Below, in pieces: positions 39,587-48,161 of a stretch of DNA of 64,000 nt (its first letter is position 1; each line of letters starts with the position of its first letter). The position numbers and the translations under genes are program-made. The stretch covers positions 3,389,209 through 3,453,208 of the forward strand of contig NC_011886.1 of assembly GCF_000022025.1 (NCBI RefSeq), read 5' to 3'. A model generated the notes under the pieces. The model ran no database searches, had not been told where the DNA came from, and saw only the letters and a list, made by a program, of their open reading frames with translations. This DNA comes from Pseudarthrobacter chlorophenolicus A6 (GTDB lineage Bacteria; Actinomycetota; Actinomycetes; Actinomycetales; Micrococcaceae).

Positions 39587-41674
39587 TTACTCCTGCGGGG
39601 GATTTTCGGCCGCCAGGGCGAGCCGCAGCCGGGCCAGGAGGTCGGACCGGTTCTCCGCCCCCAGCCGGCGCCGCATCCGGGCAATGTGGTGTTCGGCGGT
39701 ACGCGGAGATATGTAGATCGCTTCGCCGATCTCGCGGTAGGTCTTCCCCTCGAGGACCAGCCGTGCCACCTCTTTTTCCCGCTCGCTCAGGCCCGAGCCG
39801 TCCGGGTGCATGCCGTTGCCGGTTTCCGCCGTTGCCGCTGCCCGCGGTTCCCCCGTTTCGGAGCTCCCGTTGCCGGTTGCGTTCCCTTGCGGGTGGAGGT
39901 CCCTGGCACAGGACAGCAGGCGCACCATGTCCTTACGTTCCCCGGCGCGCGCGGCTGCGTGCCCGGCGAGCCGGGCGCCCTCCCAGGGCATGCCCATCCG
40001 GCCCAGTCCCCGAGCTGCCGCTTCCACGTCGGCGGGCTGGAAAGCGCCGGCAAGGATGGAAACCCAGGCCTTGCCGGCGCCGGCCAGGACGGCGGCAAGG
40101 TGGTTGTTCTTGGCAGCCCGGGCCAGGGCTGTGGCATGTGGGGCCAGCGCGGCGGGGTTTTCGCTGAGGAGCGCAGCCTGCACCGCGGCCCAATGGAACG
40201 GCACGGCCCACAGCGGCGGGCTTCCCAGCCGTTCGAGCAACTGGTTTGCTTCGTCGAAGTAGTGGGCGATCCGCCTGGTCTCCCGGAGCCGGGCAGCGGT
40301 GATCACCAGTTCGCCCCACGGGAGCAGGCTGTAGAGGTCAACCGAGATGTGCAGCATGGCCTCGCGGGCGCGTTCCCAGGCCAGCACCAGCTCGGCGATT
40401 TCACCGTTGCGCCTGGCCAATCCCACTTCCAGCGCGGCGCGCAGGAACTCGTCGCGCGGAACGAGGGGCCAATGGTTGGCCTTGGACGCTTCATTGATGG
40501 AGAGCCGTGCGTCCTCGAGTTTGTCCTGCTGCATGGCGGACCACGCCTGGAGCAGGAAAAGCCTTGGCTTGGCCGCGTTACCGCCCTGGCCGGCAGCGGC
40601 GGCTGCCCGGCACACAGTTTCTGCAAGGTAGGGTTCCCCGCTGTGGAGCGCCAAGAGTGCCGCGAGGGCGGCAGGAGTCTCCGGAAGCGGCAGCGCTGAG
40701 CCGGCCGCGTTCAGCATGTCTGAGGCGTGGATCAGGATGGGAAGGGCCTGCTGCGGATCCTCGGCGAGGGATTCCAGGATCCCCTTGCCCGTTCCGGCCA
40801 GCGCGGCCGCCAGCAGCGTGGGCGATTCCGGTGGGGCATCGGCGCGGAACAGGGCGTCCGCGCCGGCACGGTTGCCGCAGCCGACCATCGCGACGGCGGC
40901 GAGCGGCGCCGAGGACCCCAGCCGGGAAGCACCCAGCCAGCCGTAGGCGTCGGCACTCCGCGCCAGCATTCCCCGGTGCGCCCAGACCGCTGCGGCCACG
41001 TCCACCCCACGGCGTACGTCAGGTGGGTCGACGCTCACCAGTAGGGTGTCGATGATCCGTGTGGCTGAGTCCAGGTCGCCGTTGGCGGCGGCTGCCTGGG
41101 CGCGGCGCGCGGCGGTGCCGGTTTCGTCCGCACCGGCCAGCAGGGCTTCTTCGTAGAGGCTGCACGCCAGGGCCGGATCGTGTTCCAGCGACTTGTCCGC
41201 TGTATGTTCAAGTTCCGCGGCCACGCGCTGGTCCGCCAGTCCGCCGCGGGCAAGCTCCCGGGCGAAGTCGCCCATCGGTTGGCCGTCCGCGGCATAGGAG
41301 GACACCAGCTCACGTTGAAGTGCATGGACCTTGGACGTTGGTGCGGCCGTCAGCAGCGCGTTGCGGGCGGGCCCCACGACTGTTCCGTCAGTCAGCAATC
41401 CTGCCTGCTCCGCCTTGCCAATGAGCACGTCGAGGCTTTCCACCTCGCCGGCGTCGATCCTGCGCTCCAGGTCCGCAGGCAGCGGCCCGGGAAGGACGAA
41501 CCCCACTGACAAGGCAAGGAGCAGTTCCCGGACAGCGGCAATCTCACCTTTGAGCTGCAGGGCCGTGGCCTCGGCAGCGTGGGGCCGGGGTTCGCTGTGG
41601 TTCATTCCTGTGTGGTTGAGCCGGGAGTCCAGGAGTTCTGCCGCATCCTGGGGCCGCGGCTGGAAGCTGGCCAT
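39587..41674 (-). CDS. Large LuxR-type transcriptional regulator
   Basis: 695 residues. The C-terminal 65 residues contain the LuxR HTH: LSEREKEVARLVLEGKTYRE then IGEAIYISPRTAEHHIARMR. The rest is Ala/Leu-rich helical repeats resembling TPR-like signal domains, and no Walker A motif was found, so it is not a STAND ATPase. The ATG at 41674 lies one base after the stop of the Hsp70-like gene; the frame continues to 42067 but only as antisense-like Pro/Arg sequence. It is next to the IniB-like gene, as the regulator IniR is linked to iniBAC in mycobacteria. Probable activator of this locus. Confidence 0.85.
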   Translation of the reverse strand: MASFQPRPQDAAELLDSRLNHTGMNHSEPRPHAAEATALQLKGEIAAVRELLLALSVGFVLPGPLPADLERRIDAGEVESLDVLIGKAEQAGLLTDGTVVGPARNALLTAAPTSKVHALQRELVSSYAADGQPMGDFARELARGGLADQRVAAELEHTADKSLEHDPALACSLYEEALLAGADETGTAARRAQAAAANGDLDSATRIIDTLLVSVDPPDVRRGVDVAAAVWAHRGMLARSADAYGWLGASRLGSSAPLAAVAMVGCGNRAGADALFRADAPPESPTLLAAALAGTGKGILESLAEDPQQALPILIHASDMLNAAGSALPLPETPAALAALLALHSGEPYLAETVCRAAAAAGQGGNAAKPRLFLLQAWSAMQQDKLEDARLSINEASKANHWPLVPRDEFLRAALEVGLARRNGEIAELVLAWERAREAMLHISVDLYSLLPWGELVITAARLRETRRIAHYFDEANQLLERLGSPPLWAVPFHWAAVQAALLSENPAALAPHATALARAAKNNHLAAVLAGAGKAWVSILAGAFQPADVEAAARGLGRMGMPWEGARLAGHAAARAGERKDMVRLLSCARDLHPQGNATGNGSSETGEPRAAATAETGNGMHPDGSGLSEREKEVARLVLEGKTYREIGEAIYISPRTAEHHIARMRRRLGAENRSDLLARLRLALAAENPPQE

Positions 41675-41675
41675 C

Positions 41676-43727
41676 CTAGGCCGCCGGTTCCGCGGTGGGA
41701 GCGTCGGAGCCCGCTGCCGGGGTTGGTGCAGGATCCGGGACCGGTGCAGGGTCCGGAGCCGGTGTGGGGTCCGGCACGGGAGCGCTGCTGGGTGCCGGCG
41801 TTTCGGGCACCGGCGGGTTCGTCGTCGGGTCCGGCAGCGGCGGGTTCGTCGTCGGATCCGGAAGCGGCGGATTCGTGGTCGGATCCGGAAGCGGCGGATT
41901 CGTGGTGGGGTCCGGAAGCGGCGGGTTGGTGGTGGGGTCAGGGGCCGGCACCACGGTGGCGGGGTCTGTGGGAACAGGCTCCGGGGTACCCGGGGCCGGA
42001 TCCACTGTCCCGGCTGCTGTGGTGGGGGTTGAGGCGGGAACGGATCCGGGGGTCCCGGGTGCTGCACCTGTGCCCGCAGCAGGGGTTGATCCGCCCGCTG
42101 CCGGAGCGGGCGAGCCGTCCGGAGCCTTGGTGGCTGCTGCCGATGGTTTGCTGGTTGGCGAGGCCTCGACGTTCAGGCCGGGACCGGCGTCGGACTTCTT
42201 TTTTTGCACGCCGGCGTCGATGCCTGCCAACGGCTGGGCATCACCGGCAGTGCCCGCGGCAGCGGGCCCTCCGCCGCCGGTCACCGATCCGGCGCCGCCC
42301 GCCTGGGCGGGTGGCCCGCTGTCGGCGCCGGCCTGGGGAACGAAGACCGATGTCAGGTCGCTCAGCCCGCCCGGGCTCTGGGCGGCGGTGGCCGTCAGGA
42401 CCGTGAAGAGGGCGGCCGCCGCTGCGATGGCGGTGAGCCGCACCGTCGGCTTGGGCGCGTGCGCCCCGCCGTGGCCGTGGCCGTGCCCCAGCGCTGCGAA
42501 GGCGCCGGCCGCCGTCGTACCCTTCCGAGACCAGCTGGCCAGCCGCGCGGGAACGTGCCCACCGGCGTCGAGCCCCTCGTCGCCGGACGCCGGGACCGGC
42601 AGCTGCGGGGCGTCCGTAGCAGGAGCCGCGGCGCGCTCGGCGGCCGCACGCGAAAGCACGGCGGACACCGCGGCACCGAGGCAGATGGATGACTTGGGGT
42701 CGGCATCCACGGCGATGGGGCGGTCAAGCTGCTCTGAGATCAGCTCTGCCACGAGGGGTATCCGTGATGACCCGCCGATCAGCAGGACGGCGGTCAGGTC
42801 CGCCGGGGCCAGCTTGAGTTGCGCCAGTGACTCCTCCAGCGCATCCACTGTTTCCCGGACAGGCTCCTCGATCAGGGCTTCGAAATCGGACCGGACCAGG
42901 CGTACCTGCTGCTGGTAGCCCGGCAGCAGCACCGGGATGGTGGCCTCGCTGTCCGATGACAGTGCTTCCTTGGCCTCCACGCATTCGCGCCGCAGCCTGG
43001 AGAGGGCGGCCAGGACATCCGGGTCCGCGGGGTCCAGGTCCGCCAGGGCTTCCCCGGTGTGTTCGGCCACGTAGCGGAAAACGGCGGCGTCGAAATCCGC
43101 ACCGCCGAGGTCGTCGATGCCCTCGGGGCGCCCCACCGCTTCAAACCTGTCATCGCCGGCCTTCGTCAGCACGGCGGTATCGAACGTGCCGCCGCCGAGG
43201 TCGTAGACGGCGATGGTGCTGCCTTCCTCAACGCGGACCTGCGACGCATAGTGCAGCGCCGCGGCTTCCGGTTCGGCCAGGAGCGTGACGTCATGGAGGC
43301 CCTTGGCCGCCAGCGCTTCCCGGACCGCTGAGGTGCGGTGGCTCCCCCACGCTGCCGGGTGGGTCAGGATGATCTCCGACGGCGCTGCCCCCTCGCGCTC
43401 GGCTGCCCGGTCCGCCACCCAGCGGGCCACGGAGGCGAAGACCTCCTCGGGGCGGACGGACAGGGTGCCCAGGGCAATGGGCACGGCATCGCCGATCCGG
43501 CGCTTGAACTCCCGCACAACCCGTTCCGGGGTTGCGAGCCCGCGGCGTTCCGCGGCCTCCCCCACCAGGATGGGGCCCTGCTCGGGGTAGTAGACCACGG
43601 AGGGCACCGCGGTGCCCCGAAGGCCCAGCGGCAGGCACTCCGGAACGGGTGGAACTCCTTGGTGGAAACGGACAACCGCGGCTGCGGTGAAACTGGTCCC
43701 GACGTCTACGGCGAGAACGTAGGTCAT
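41676..43727 (-). CDS. Membrane-tethered Hsp70-like ATPase with Pro-rich tail
   Basis: 683 residues. Residues 1-365 are an Hsp70/actin-type ATPase: AVDVGTSFTA (phosphate 1), VYDLGGGTFDTAVL (phosphate 2, 174-187) and LIGGSSRIPLVAELI (adenosine motif, about 316). There is no Hsp70 substrate-binding domain. Instead come a Gly/His linker, one membrane helix (about 430-449) and a low-complexity extracytoplasmic tail with four to five DPTTNPPLP repeats. The ATG at 43727 follows GAGGTAGCA. It heads the five-gene same-strand block, so it may sense or support envelope stress for the IniB/dynamin proteins. The specific role is unknown. Confidence 0.82.
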   Translation of the reverse strand: MTYVLAVDVGTSFTAAAVVRFHQGVPPVPECLPLGLRGTAVPSVVYYPEQGPILVGEAAERRGLATPERVVREFKRRIGDAVPIALGTLSVRPEEVFASVARWVADRAAEREGAAPSEIILTHPAAWGSHRTSAVREALAAKGLHDVTLLAEPEAAALHYASQVRVEEGSTIAVYDLGGGTFDTAVLTKAGDDRFEAVGRPEGIDDLGGADFDAAVFRYVAEHTGEALADLDPADPDVLAALSRLRRECVEAKEALSSDSEATIPVLLPGYQQQVRLVRSDFEALIEEPVRETVDALEESLAQLKLAPADLTAVLLIGGSSRIPLVAELISEQLDRPIAVDADPKSSICLGAAVSAVLSRAAAERAAAPATDAPQLPVPASGDEGLDAGGHVPARLASWSRKGTTAAGAFAALGHGHGHGGAHAPKPTVRLTAIAAAAALFTVLTATAAQSPGGLSDLTSVFVPQAGADSGPPAQAGGAGSVTGGGGPAAAGTAGDAQPLAGIDAGVQKKKSDAGPGLNVEASPTSKPSAAATKAPDGSPAPAAGGSTPAAGTGAAPGTPGSVPASTPTTAAGTVDPAPGTPEPVPTDPATVVPAPDPTTNPPLPDPTTNPPLPDPTTNPPLPDPTTNPPLPDPTTNPPVPETPAPSSAPVPDPTPAPDPAPVPDPAPTPAAGSDAPTAEPAA
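41821..41928 (-). repeat. 27-bp tandem repeat within the Hsp70-like gene
   Basis: Four head-to-tail 27-bp units (41821, 41848, 41875, 41902), each encoding DPTTNPPLP, with a few third-position differences. The array is coding and could vary in copy number between strains. Confidence 0.85.
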
Positions 43728-43927
43728 TGCTACCTCGGACAACTGGTGTTTCGCCAGCAAGCTTCATCACAGGCGAACGTCACCAAAGTAGCATCACCAG
43801 CAGGACCCGGAACAGCCCTGTTGCTACATCGAATGGTTATTTACCGGGGATGACCCCGGCTATTTGGCAATGACGCGGATATCGGCCCTGTTCAGGGGCA
43901 TGGAAGCCTTGCCCGGCTCCCGGGGTG

Positions 43928-45010
43928 TCAGAGGCCGGAGTAGGAATGCAGGCCGTTGAAGAACTGGTTCACGATGGTGAAGTTGAAGACCACGCACAGG
44001 TAGCCCACGATTGACAGCCAGGCCGCCCTGGTTCCGGTCCAGCCCCTGGTGGCGCGGGCGTGCAGGTAGCCGGCGTACACCACCCAGATCACGAAGGTCC
44101 AGACTTCCTTGGTGTCCCAGCCCCAGAACCGGCCCCACGCCTTCTCGGCCCAGATGGCTCCGAACATGAGCGTGAAGGTCCAGCCGATGAAGGCGATGGC
44201 GTTGATCCGGTAGGAGAGGTTTTCGAGGCTCAGGGCCGACGGGACCAGGCGCATGAAGCCCAGCTTGTCCTCGCCGCCGGCGGCCACGGTCTTTTGCCGG
44301 TGCGACTGGACCAGTTGCAGCGCGGACATGGCGAAGGTCAGGGTGAACAGCGCCGAGGACAGCACGGCGATGGAAACGTGGATGATCAGCCAGTAGCTCT
44401 GCAGTGCGGGCACCAGGTGGCCCACCGGGGTCCAGTACGCCACGGAGGCGGCCACCAGCATGATGATGGCCAGGCCCACCACGAAGGTGCCCAGGAAGCG
44501 GAGGTCGCGGCGGATCAGTACCAACAGGAACACGGCAACGGCCACGAAAGCGCCGGTGGTGAGGAATTCGTACATGTTGCCCCAGGGCACGCGTCCGGCT
44601 CCCAGTGCCCGGGTGACCACGCCGGCGCCATGGATCAGGGCGCCCAGGACGGTGAGGGCCACCGCAACGCGGGCGGGGGCGCGCCGGGCCGCGGAGTATT
44701 TCATATCGGCGCCGGCGGTGACGATGCCGCCGCCCGCCGGGGTGCCTGATGTCGCGGACGACGACGGACGCTCGGCCCGGCCGGCCGGCCCGCCAACGCT
44801 GGACTCGGCACGGTTGCCCGCGCCGACAGCGGCGGGAACCTTGGCCGGTTCCACCGCCTGTGCGGCCTTGAGGTCGATTGCCTGGAGTGCGCGGCTGCTC
44901 TTGGCCAGGTCCCAGGCGAAGGCAATGAAGGCTACGGTGTACGTGCCCGCCGCCAGCAGCATGAAGAGCTCGCTGTACTGGCCCATGGTTTCGTTGATTC
45001 CAAACGGCAT
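43928..45010 (-). CDS. ccsB: Cytochrome c biogenesis protein CcsB (CcsA/ResC-type)
   Basis: 360 residues with about eight membrane helices. KAWGRFWGWDTKEVWTFVIW contains the WGxxWxWD heme-handling motif of System II CcsA/ResC. His residues in LIHVSIAVLSS and LHARATRG are the expected heme ligands. With ResB it carries heme out and attaches it to apocytochrome c. A Pro/Ala/Gly-rich cytoplasmic stretch is present at about 70-100. The ATG at 45010 overlaps the ResB stop (TAATG). The next gene downstream is the Hsp70-like gene, 200 bp away, with only a weak 6-bp hairpin (about 43848-43859). Confidence 0.93.
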   Translation of the reverse strand: MPFGINETMGQYSELFMLLAAGTYTVAFIAFAWDLAKSSRALQAIDLKAAQAVEPAKVPAAVGAGNRAESSVGGPAGRAERPSSSATSGTPAGGGIVTAGADMKYSAARRAPARVAVALTVLGALIHGAGVVTRALGAGRVPWGNMYEFLTTGAFVAVAVFLLVLIRRDLRFLGTFVVGLAIIMLVAASVAYWTPVGHLVPALQSYWLIIHVSIAVLSSALFTLTFAMSALQLVQSHRQKTVAAGGEDKLGFMRLVPSALSLENLSYRINAIAFIGWTFTLMFGAIWAEKAWGRFWGWDTKEVWTFVIWVVYAGYLHARATRGWTGTRAAWLSIVGYLCVVFNFTIVNQFFNGLHSYSGL

Positions 45011-46776
45011 TACTGGTCCTTTTCGGGCCCTGCGGGGCTAGCTGGGGTGGGGGTGCCTGCGCCATTATCGCCGAGGCTGCTGGGAGTTTGCTGGGACTGC
45101 GTGGAATCTTCCGGCCGCTGGCTGTCCTGCTGCGGATCGGCTGCGAGGCCCCATTCCTGGGTCAGCAGGGTGCGGATCGCGGCAGCCTCGCCGGCCAAGC
45201 GGTGGTCCTCGCCGCGGGCCAGGAGGCCGTACTCCACCATGGTCCGGCCGTCGTCATGCGTGCCGGTGCGTACCCAGGCGCGGCGGCGGTTGACGTACAG
45301 GGAGAGGATCAGGCCGGCCACCGCCAGGAGCGCGAAGATCAGGGCGTACAGCTGGCCGGGGTTGTGGTGGATGTCCACGCCGACGTACCGCTTGACGCCG
45401 TCGAAGCTGATGGATCCCTTGCCGTCCGGCAGCGTGTAGGTGGAGCCGGGTGACAGGGTGATGCCGCCGGCGTCGAGGTTGCGGGCGTTCAGCGGAGTGA
45501 GGTCCTTGACGTCGATCTCGAAGACGTTCTGCGGCGAGCCGGTGTCCAGTCCAAGGTCGCCATAGTAGGAGTTCAGGGACAGCTGCGGGTTGAAGAGATC
45601 AGGATCACCGCTGAAGGACACGCCCTGCTCCGTAACGAATGCCGTTGGCAGGAAGAAGCCCTGGAATCCGAGCTGCTCGGGTTTGGCGTCGGGGACCTTA
45701 ATGACCACCGAGGAGTAGTAGTTGTCGCCCTGGAGCTTAGCCACCACGGGCCCCTGCATGGCCACGTTGCCGTCGCCGTCGCGGATGGTCACCACCGGGG
45801 CGTAGCCGTTGCCGGTGAGGTAGATGCTGGTGCCGCCCAGGGTGATGGGGTCGTTGACCTTCAGCGTCTCCTTCTTGGCGGGCGCGTCAGGGTTTTCCTT
45901 GGTGGTGACAGCCGCCGAGAAGTCGATGGGCTGGCCGAACTTGCCCTGCGATTCGCGGTCAAAAGTGATGTCGAACTTGTCCAGCTGCACCGAGTAGGGC
46001 TGCAGTTGGCTGGACTGGAAGTTGGTGCCGGGCGTGAACTGGTCATAGCCCACCAGGGTGTTGACGAACGTGTCGCCCTCCACCAGAATCCGCTGGCCGC
46101 TGTAGCCAAACAGGCCGCCGATGGCCACGGACACCAGGACCCCGATCAGGGAGGTGTGGAAAACCAGGTTCCCCACCTCTTTGGAGAGGCCGCGTTCTGC
46201 GCCCAAAGACGGCCTCGCGCCGTCGTCGTCCCGTACCTCAACGCGGTAGCCGCGCTTCCGAAGCAGCCCCGCGGCGCCGTGGATGGCGTCCGACGCCGGG
46301 ATCCCGGCGTCGGCGGGAATGACCAGCGTGCCGTACTCAGGGAGGCGGGACAGGCGCTTGGGCGTCCGCGGCGGCTGGGAGCGCATGGCCTTGTAGTGCG
46401 CGATGGCACGCGGCACCACGCAGCCGATCAGGGAGACGAACAGCAGCAGGTAGATGGCGGAGAACCACACCGAGGAATAGACATCGTACAGCTGCAGGCT
46501 GTCCAGCAGCTTGCCGTAGTCCGGGTGGTCCTTGATGTACTGCGTGACAACGGAGGGATTGGCCGGGCGCTGCGGAAACAGCGATCCCGGAACCGCGGCC
46601 ACGGCCAGGAGCAGCAGCAGGAAGAGCGCGGTGCGCATGCTGGTCAGCTGGGTCCAGGCAAACCGCAGCATCTCTTTGGGGCCCAGGGCGGGCAGAGCGG
46701 CGTCGGCCTTTGCCGCTGACACCTTGTCCGCGTCCGGGGCGGGGGACTTCTTCTTTACGTTCACACGCTCGCTCAT
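45010..46776 (-). CDS. resB: Cytochrome c biogenesis protein ResB
   Basis: 588 residues. Three N-terminal membrane helices, a large extracytoplasmic domain (about 200-480) with GGTSIYLTGNGYAPVVTIRD, and a final helix (LYALIFALLAVAGLILSLYV), followed by a cytoplasmic tail rich in Ser, Gln and Pro. This is the ResB/Ccs1 partner of CcsB in System II heme ligation. The start overlaps the ccdA stop (TGATG). The Lys-rich N-terminus (NVKKKSPAPDADK) is cytoplasmic. Confidence 0.92.
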   Translation of the reverse strand: MSERVNVKKKSPAPDADKVSAAKADAALPALGPKEMLRFAWTQLTSMRTALFLLLLLAVAAVPGSLFPQRPANPSVVTQYIKDHPDYGKLLDSLQLYDVYSSVWFSAIYLLLFVSLIGCVVPRAIAHYKAMRSQPPRTPKRLSRLPEYGTLVIPADAGIPASDAIHGAAGLLRKRGYRVEVRDDDGARPSLGAERGLSKEVGNLVFHTSLIGVLVSVAIGGLFGYSGQRILVEGDTFVNTLVGYDQFTPGTNFQSSQLQPYSVQLDKFDITFDRESQGKFGQPIDFSAAVTTKENPDAPAKKETLKVNDPITLGGTSIYLTGNGYAPVVTIRDGDGNVAMQGPVVAKLQGDNYYSSVVIKVPDAKPEQLGFQGFFLPTAFVTEQGVSFSGDPDLFNPQLSLNSYYGDLGLDTGSPQNVFEIDVKDLTPLNARNLDAGGITLSPGSTYTLPDGKGSISFDGVKRYVGVDIHHNPGQLYALIFALLAVAGLILSLYVNRRRAWVRTGTHDDGRTMVEYGLLARGEDHRLAGEAAAIRTLLTQEWGLAADPQQDSQRPEDSTQSQQTPSSLGDNGAGTPTPASPAGPEKDQ

Positions 46777-47531
46777 CAGATCGGCAACTTCACGTCGGTT
46801 TGGAACCAGTACTGCAGCTCGGTCACCCAGGTCCCCCAGACGCCGGTGGCCATCAGCACACCCAGCACCACCAGGATGCCGCCGCCGGTCCGCTGGATGG
46901 CGAGCCGGTGCTTGCGGAAAAATGCCATGACACCCATGCCGCGTCGCACGGCGAGCGCGATCAGCAGGAACGGGATGCCCAGGCCAAGGCTATAGACGAA
47001 CGCCAGGAAGGCGCCCTTGGCTGCCGACGAGCCGCCGGAAAGGCTGAGCAGCTGGACAGCGGAGTAGGTGGGCCCTATGCACGGCGCCCAGCCGAGGCCA
47101 AAGGTCAGGCCCAGCAGCGGCGCACCCCACAGGCCGGCGGGCGGCTTGGCGTGGATCTTGGCGTCACGCTGCAGCCAGCCCAGGCCGCCCATGAAAACCA
47201 CTCCCATGATGATGACCAGCACGCCGAGCACCTGGGTGATCCAGGCGTTCTGGGAGCCGGTGATCAGGGTGCCCAGCTGTCCGAAGGCACCGCCCAGCAG
47301 GACGAAGATCACCGAGAAACCCAGCACGAACAGTCCGATGCCCAGGAACATCCGGCCCCGCCGCTGCTTCTGCAGGTCCACGCCGCTGAGCCCGGTGACG
47401 TAGCCCAGGTAACCAGGGACCAGGGGAAGGACACAGGGCGAGAGGAAGGAAACCAAGCCGGCCAGCAGCGCCACGGGGATGGCGAGCAGGATCGATCCGT
47501 TCAGGATGGTTTCGGCGAAGGGGCTGTTCAC
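46776..47531 (-). CDS. ccdA: Thiol-disulfide interchange protein CcdA
   Basis: 251 residues, six or seven membrane helices. LAGLVSFLSPCVLPLVPGYLGYV (first redox Cys and Pro motif) and LGWAPCIGPTYSAV (second Cys) form the CcdA redox pair. It passes electrons across the membrane to ResA, keeping apocytochrome c thiols reduced. It ends in overlap with resB and starts 15 bp after the resA stop. TGTGAAC precedes the ATG without a strong ribosome site. Confidence 0.94.
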   Translation of the reverse strand: MNSPFAETILNGSILLAIPVALLAGLVSFLSPCVLPLVPGYLGYVTGLSGVDLQKQRRGRMFLGIGLFVLGFSVIFVLLGGAFGQLGTLITGSQNAWITQVLGVLVIIMGVVFMGGLGWLQRDAKIHAKPPAGLWGAPLLGLTFGLGWAPCIGPTYSAVQLLSLSGGSSAAKGAFLAFVYSLGLGIPFLLIALAVRRGMGVMAFFRKHRLAIQRTGGGILVVLGVLMATGVWGTWVTELQYWFQTDVKLPI

Positions 47532-47546
47532 GGGACCGCGCCGCCG

Positions 47547-48158
47547 CTACTCAGCCACGGCGGCGGTGATCAGGGCTTTCAGGGTGCCCTTCTGGATTTC
47601 GCCCAGAACGCGGGAAGCCACGCGGCCCTGCTTGTCCAGGACCAGGGTGGTGGGGACCGCGCCGGGAGGAACCAGCCCGGAAACGGACAGCAGGACGCCG
47701 CCGTCCTTGTCGTCAAAGCTGGGGTAGGTGAGTTTGAACGTCTTGTCGAACGCTTCCGCGGTTGCCTTCTCGTCGCGGAGGTTGACGCCGAAGAACTGCA
47801 CGCCCTGGTCCTTGAACTCCTGGTGGAGCTCCTCGAGGATGGGTGCCTCCACCCGGCACGGGGCGCACGCAGCGAACCAGAAGTTCAGGATGGTCACCTT
47901 GTCCTGAAAGTCCGCCGGGGTCACCGTGGTGCCGTTGAAGAGGGTGCCGTTGACCTGGATGGCGTCCTTGCGGTCAGCGGCGGCGAACTCGGTGACGGAG
48001 CCGTCGCCGGCCACGTAGTTCTTGTTGTCGCCGGCCCTCGCCTGCTTGGCCAGGGCGTCTTCCTGGGTGCAGCCGGAAAGGCCCACGGTGAGAGCGGTAA
48101 GGGCGAGGCCGCCGGCAGCCAGTACGCTGCGGCGCGAGGTCAGGTTGTTGTGGGTCAC
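47547..48158 (-). CDS. resA: ResA/TlpA-like thioredoxin lipoprotein
   Basis: 203 residues. N-terminus LTSRRSVLAAGGLALTALTV with a twin-arginine motif, then lipobox LSGC. The mature part is a thioredoxin fold with active site WFAACAPCRVEAPILEEL (CxxC as CAPC) and the cis-Pro VPTTLVLDKQG. It reduces the heme-binding Cys pair of apocytochrome c, using electrons from CcdA. Four bases from the phosphatase gene. The same order (phosphatase, thioredoxin, CcdA, ResB, CcsB) occurs in M. tuberculosis Rv0525-Rv0529. Confidence 0.92.
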   Translation of the reverse strand: MTHNNLTSRRSVLAAGGLALTALTVGLSGCTQEDALAKQARAGDNKNYVAGDGSVTEFAAADRKDAIQVNGTLFNGTTVTPADFQDKVTILNFWFAACAPCRVEAPILEELHQEFKDQGVQFFGVNLRDEKATAEAFDKTFKLTYPSFDDKDGGVLLSVSGLVPPGAVPTTLVLDKQGRVASRVLGEIQKGTLKALITAAVAE

Positions 48159-48161
48159 TGC

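Noticed and set aside
43848..43863. Terminator after ccsB
   Set aside because: CCGGGG/CCCCGG is only a 6-bp stem, too weak to call as a terminator.
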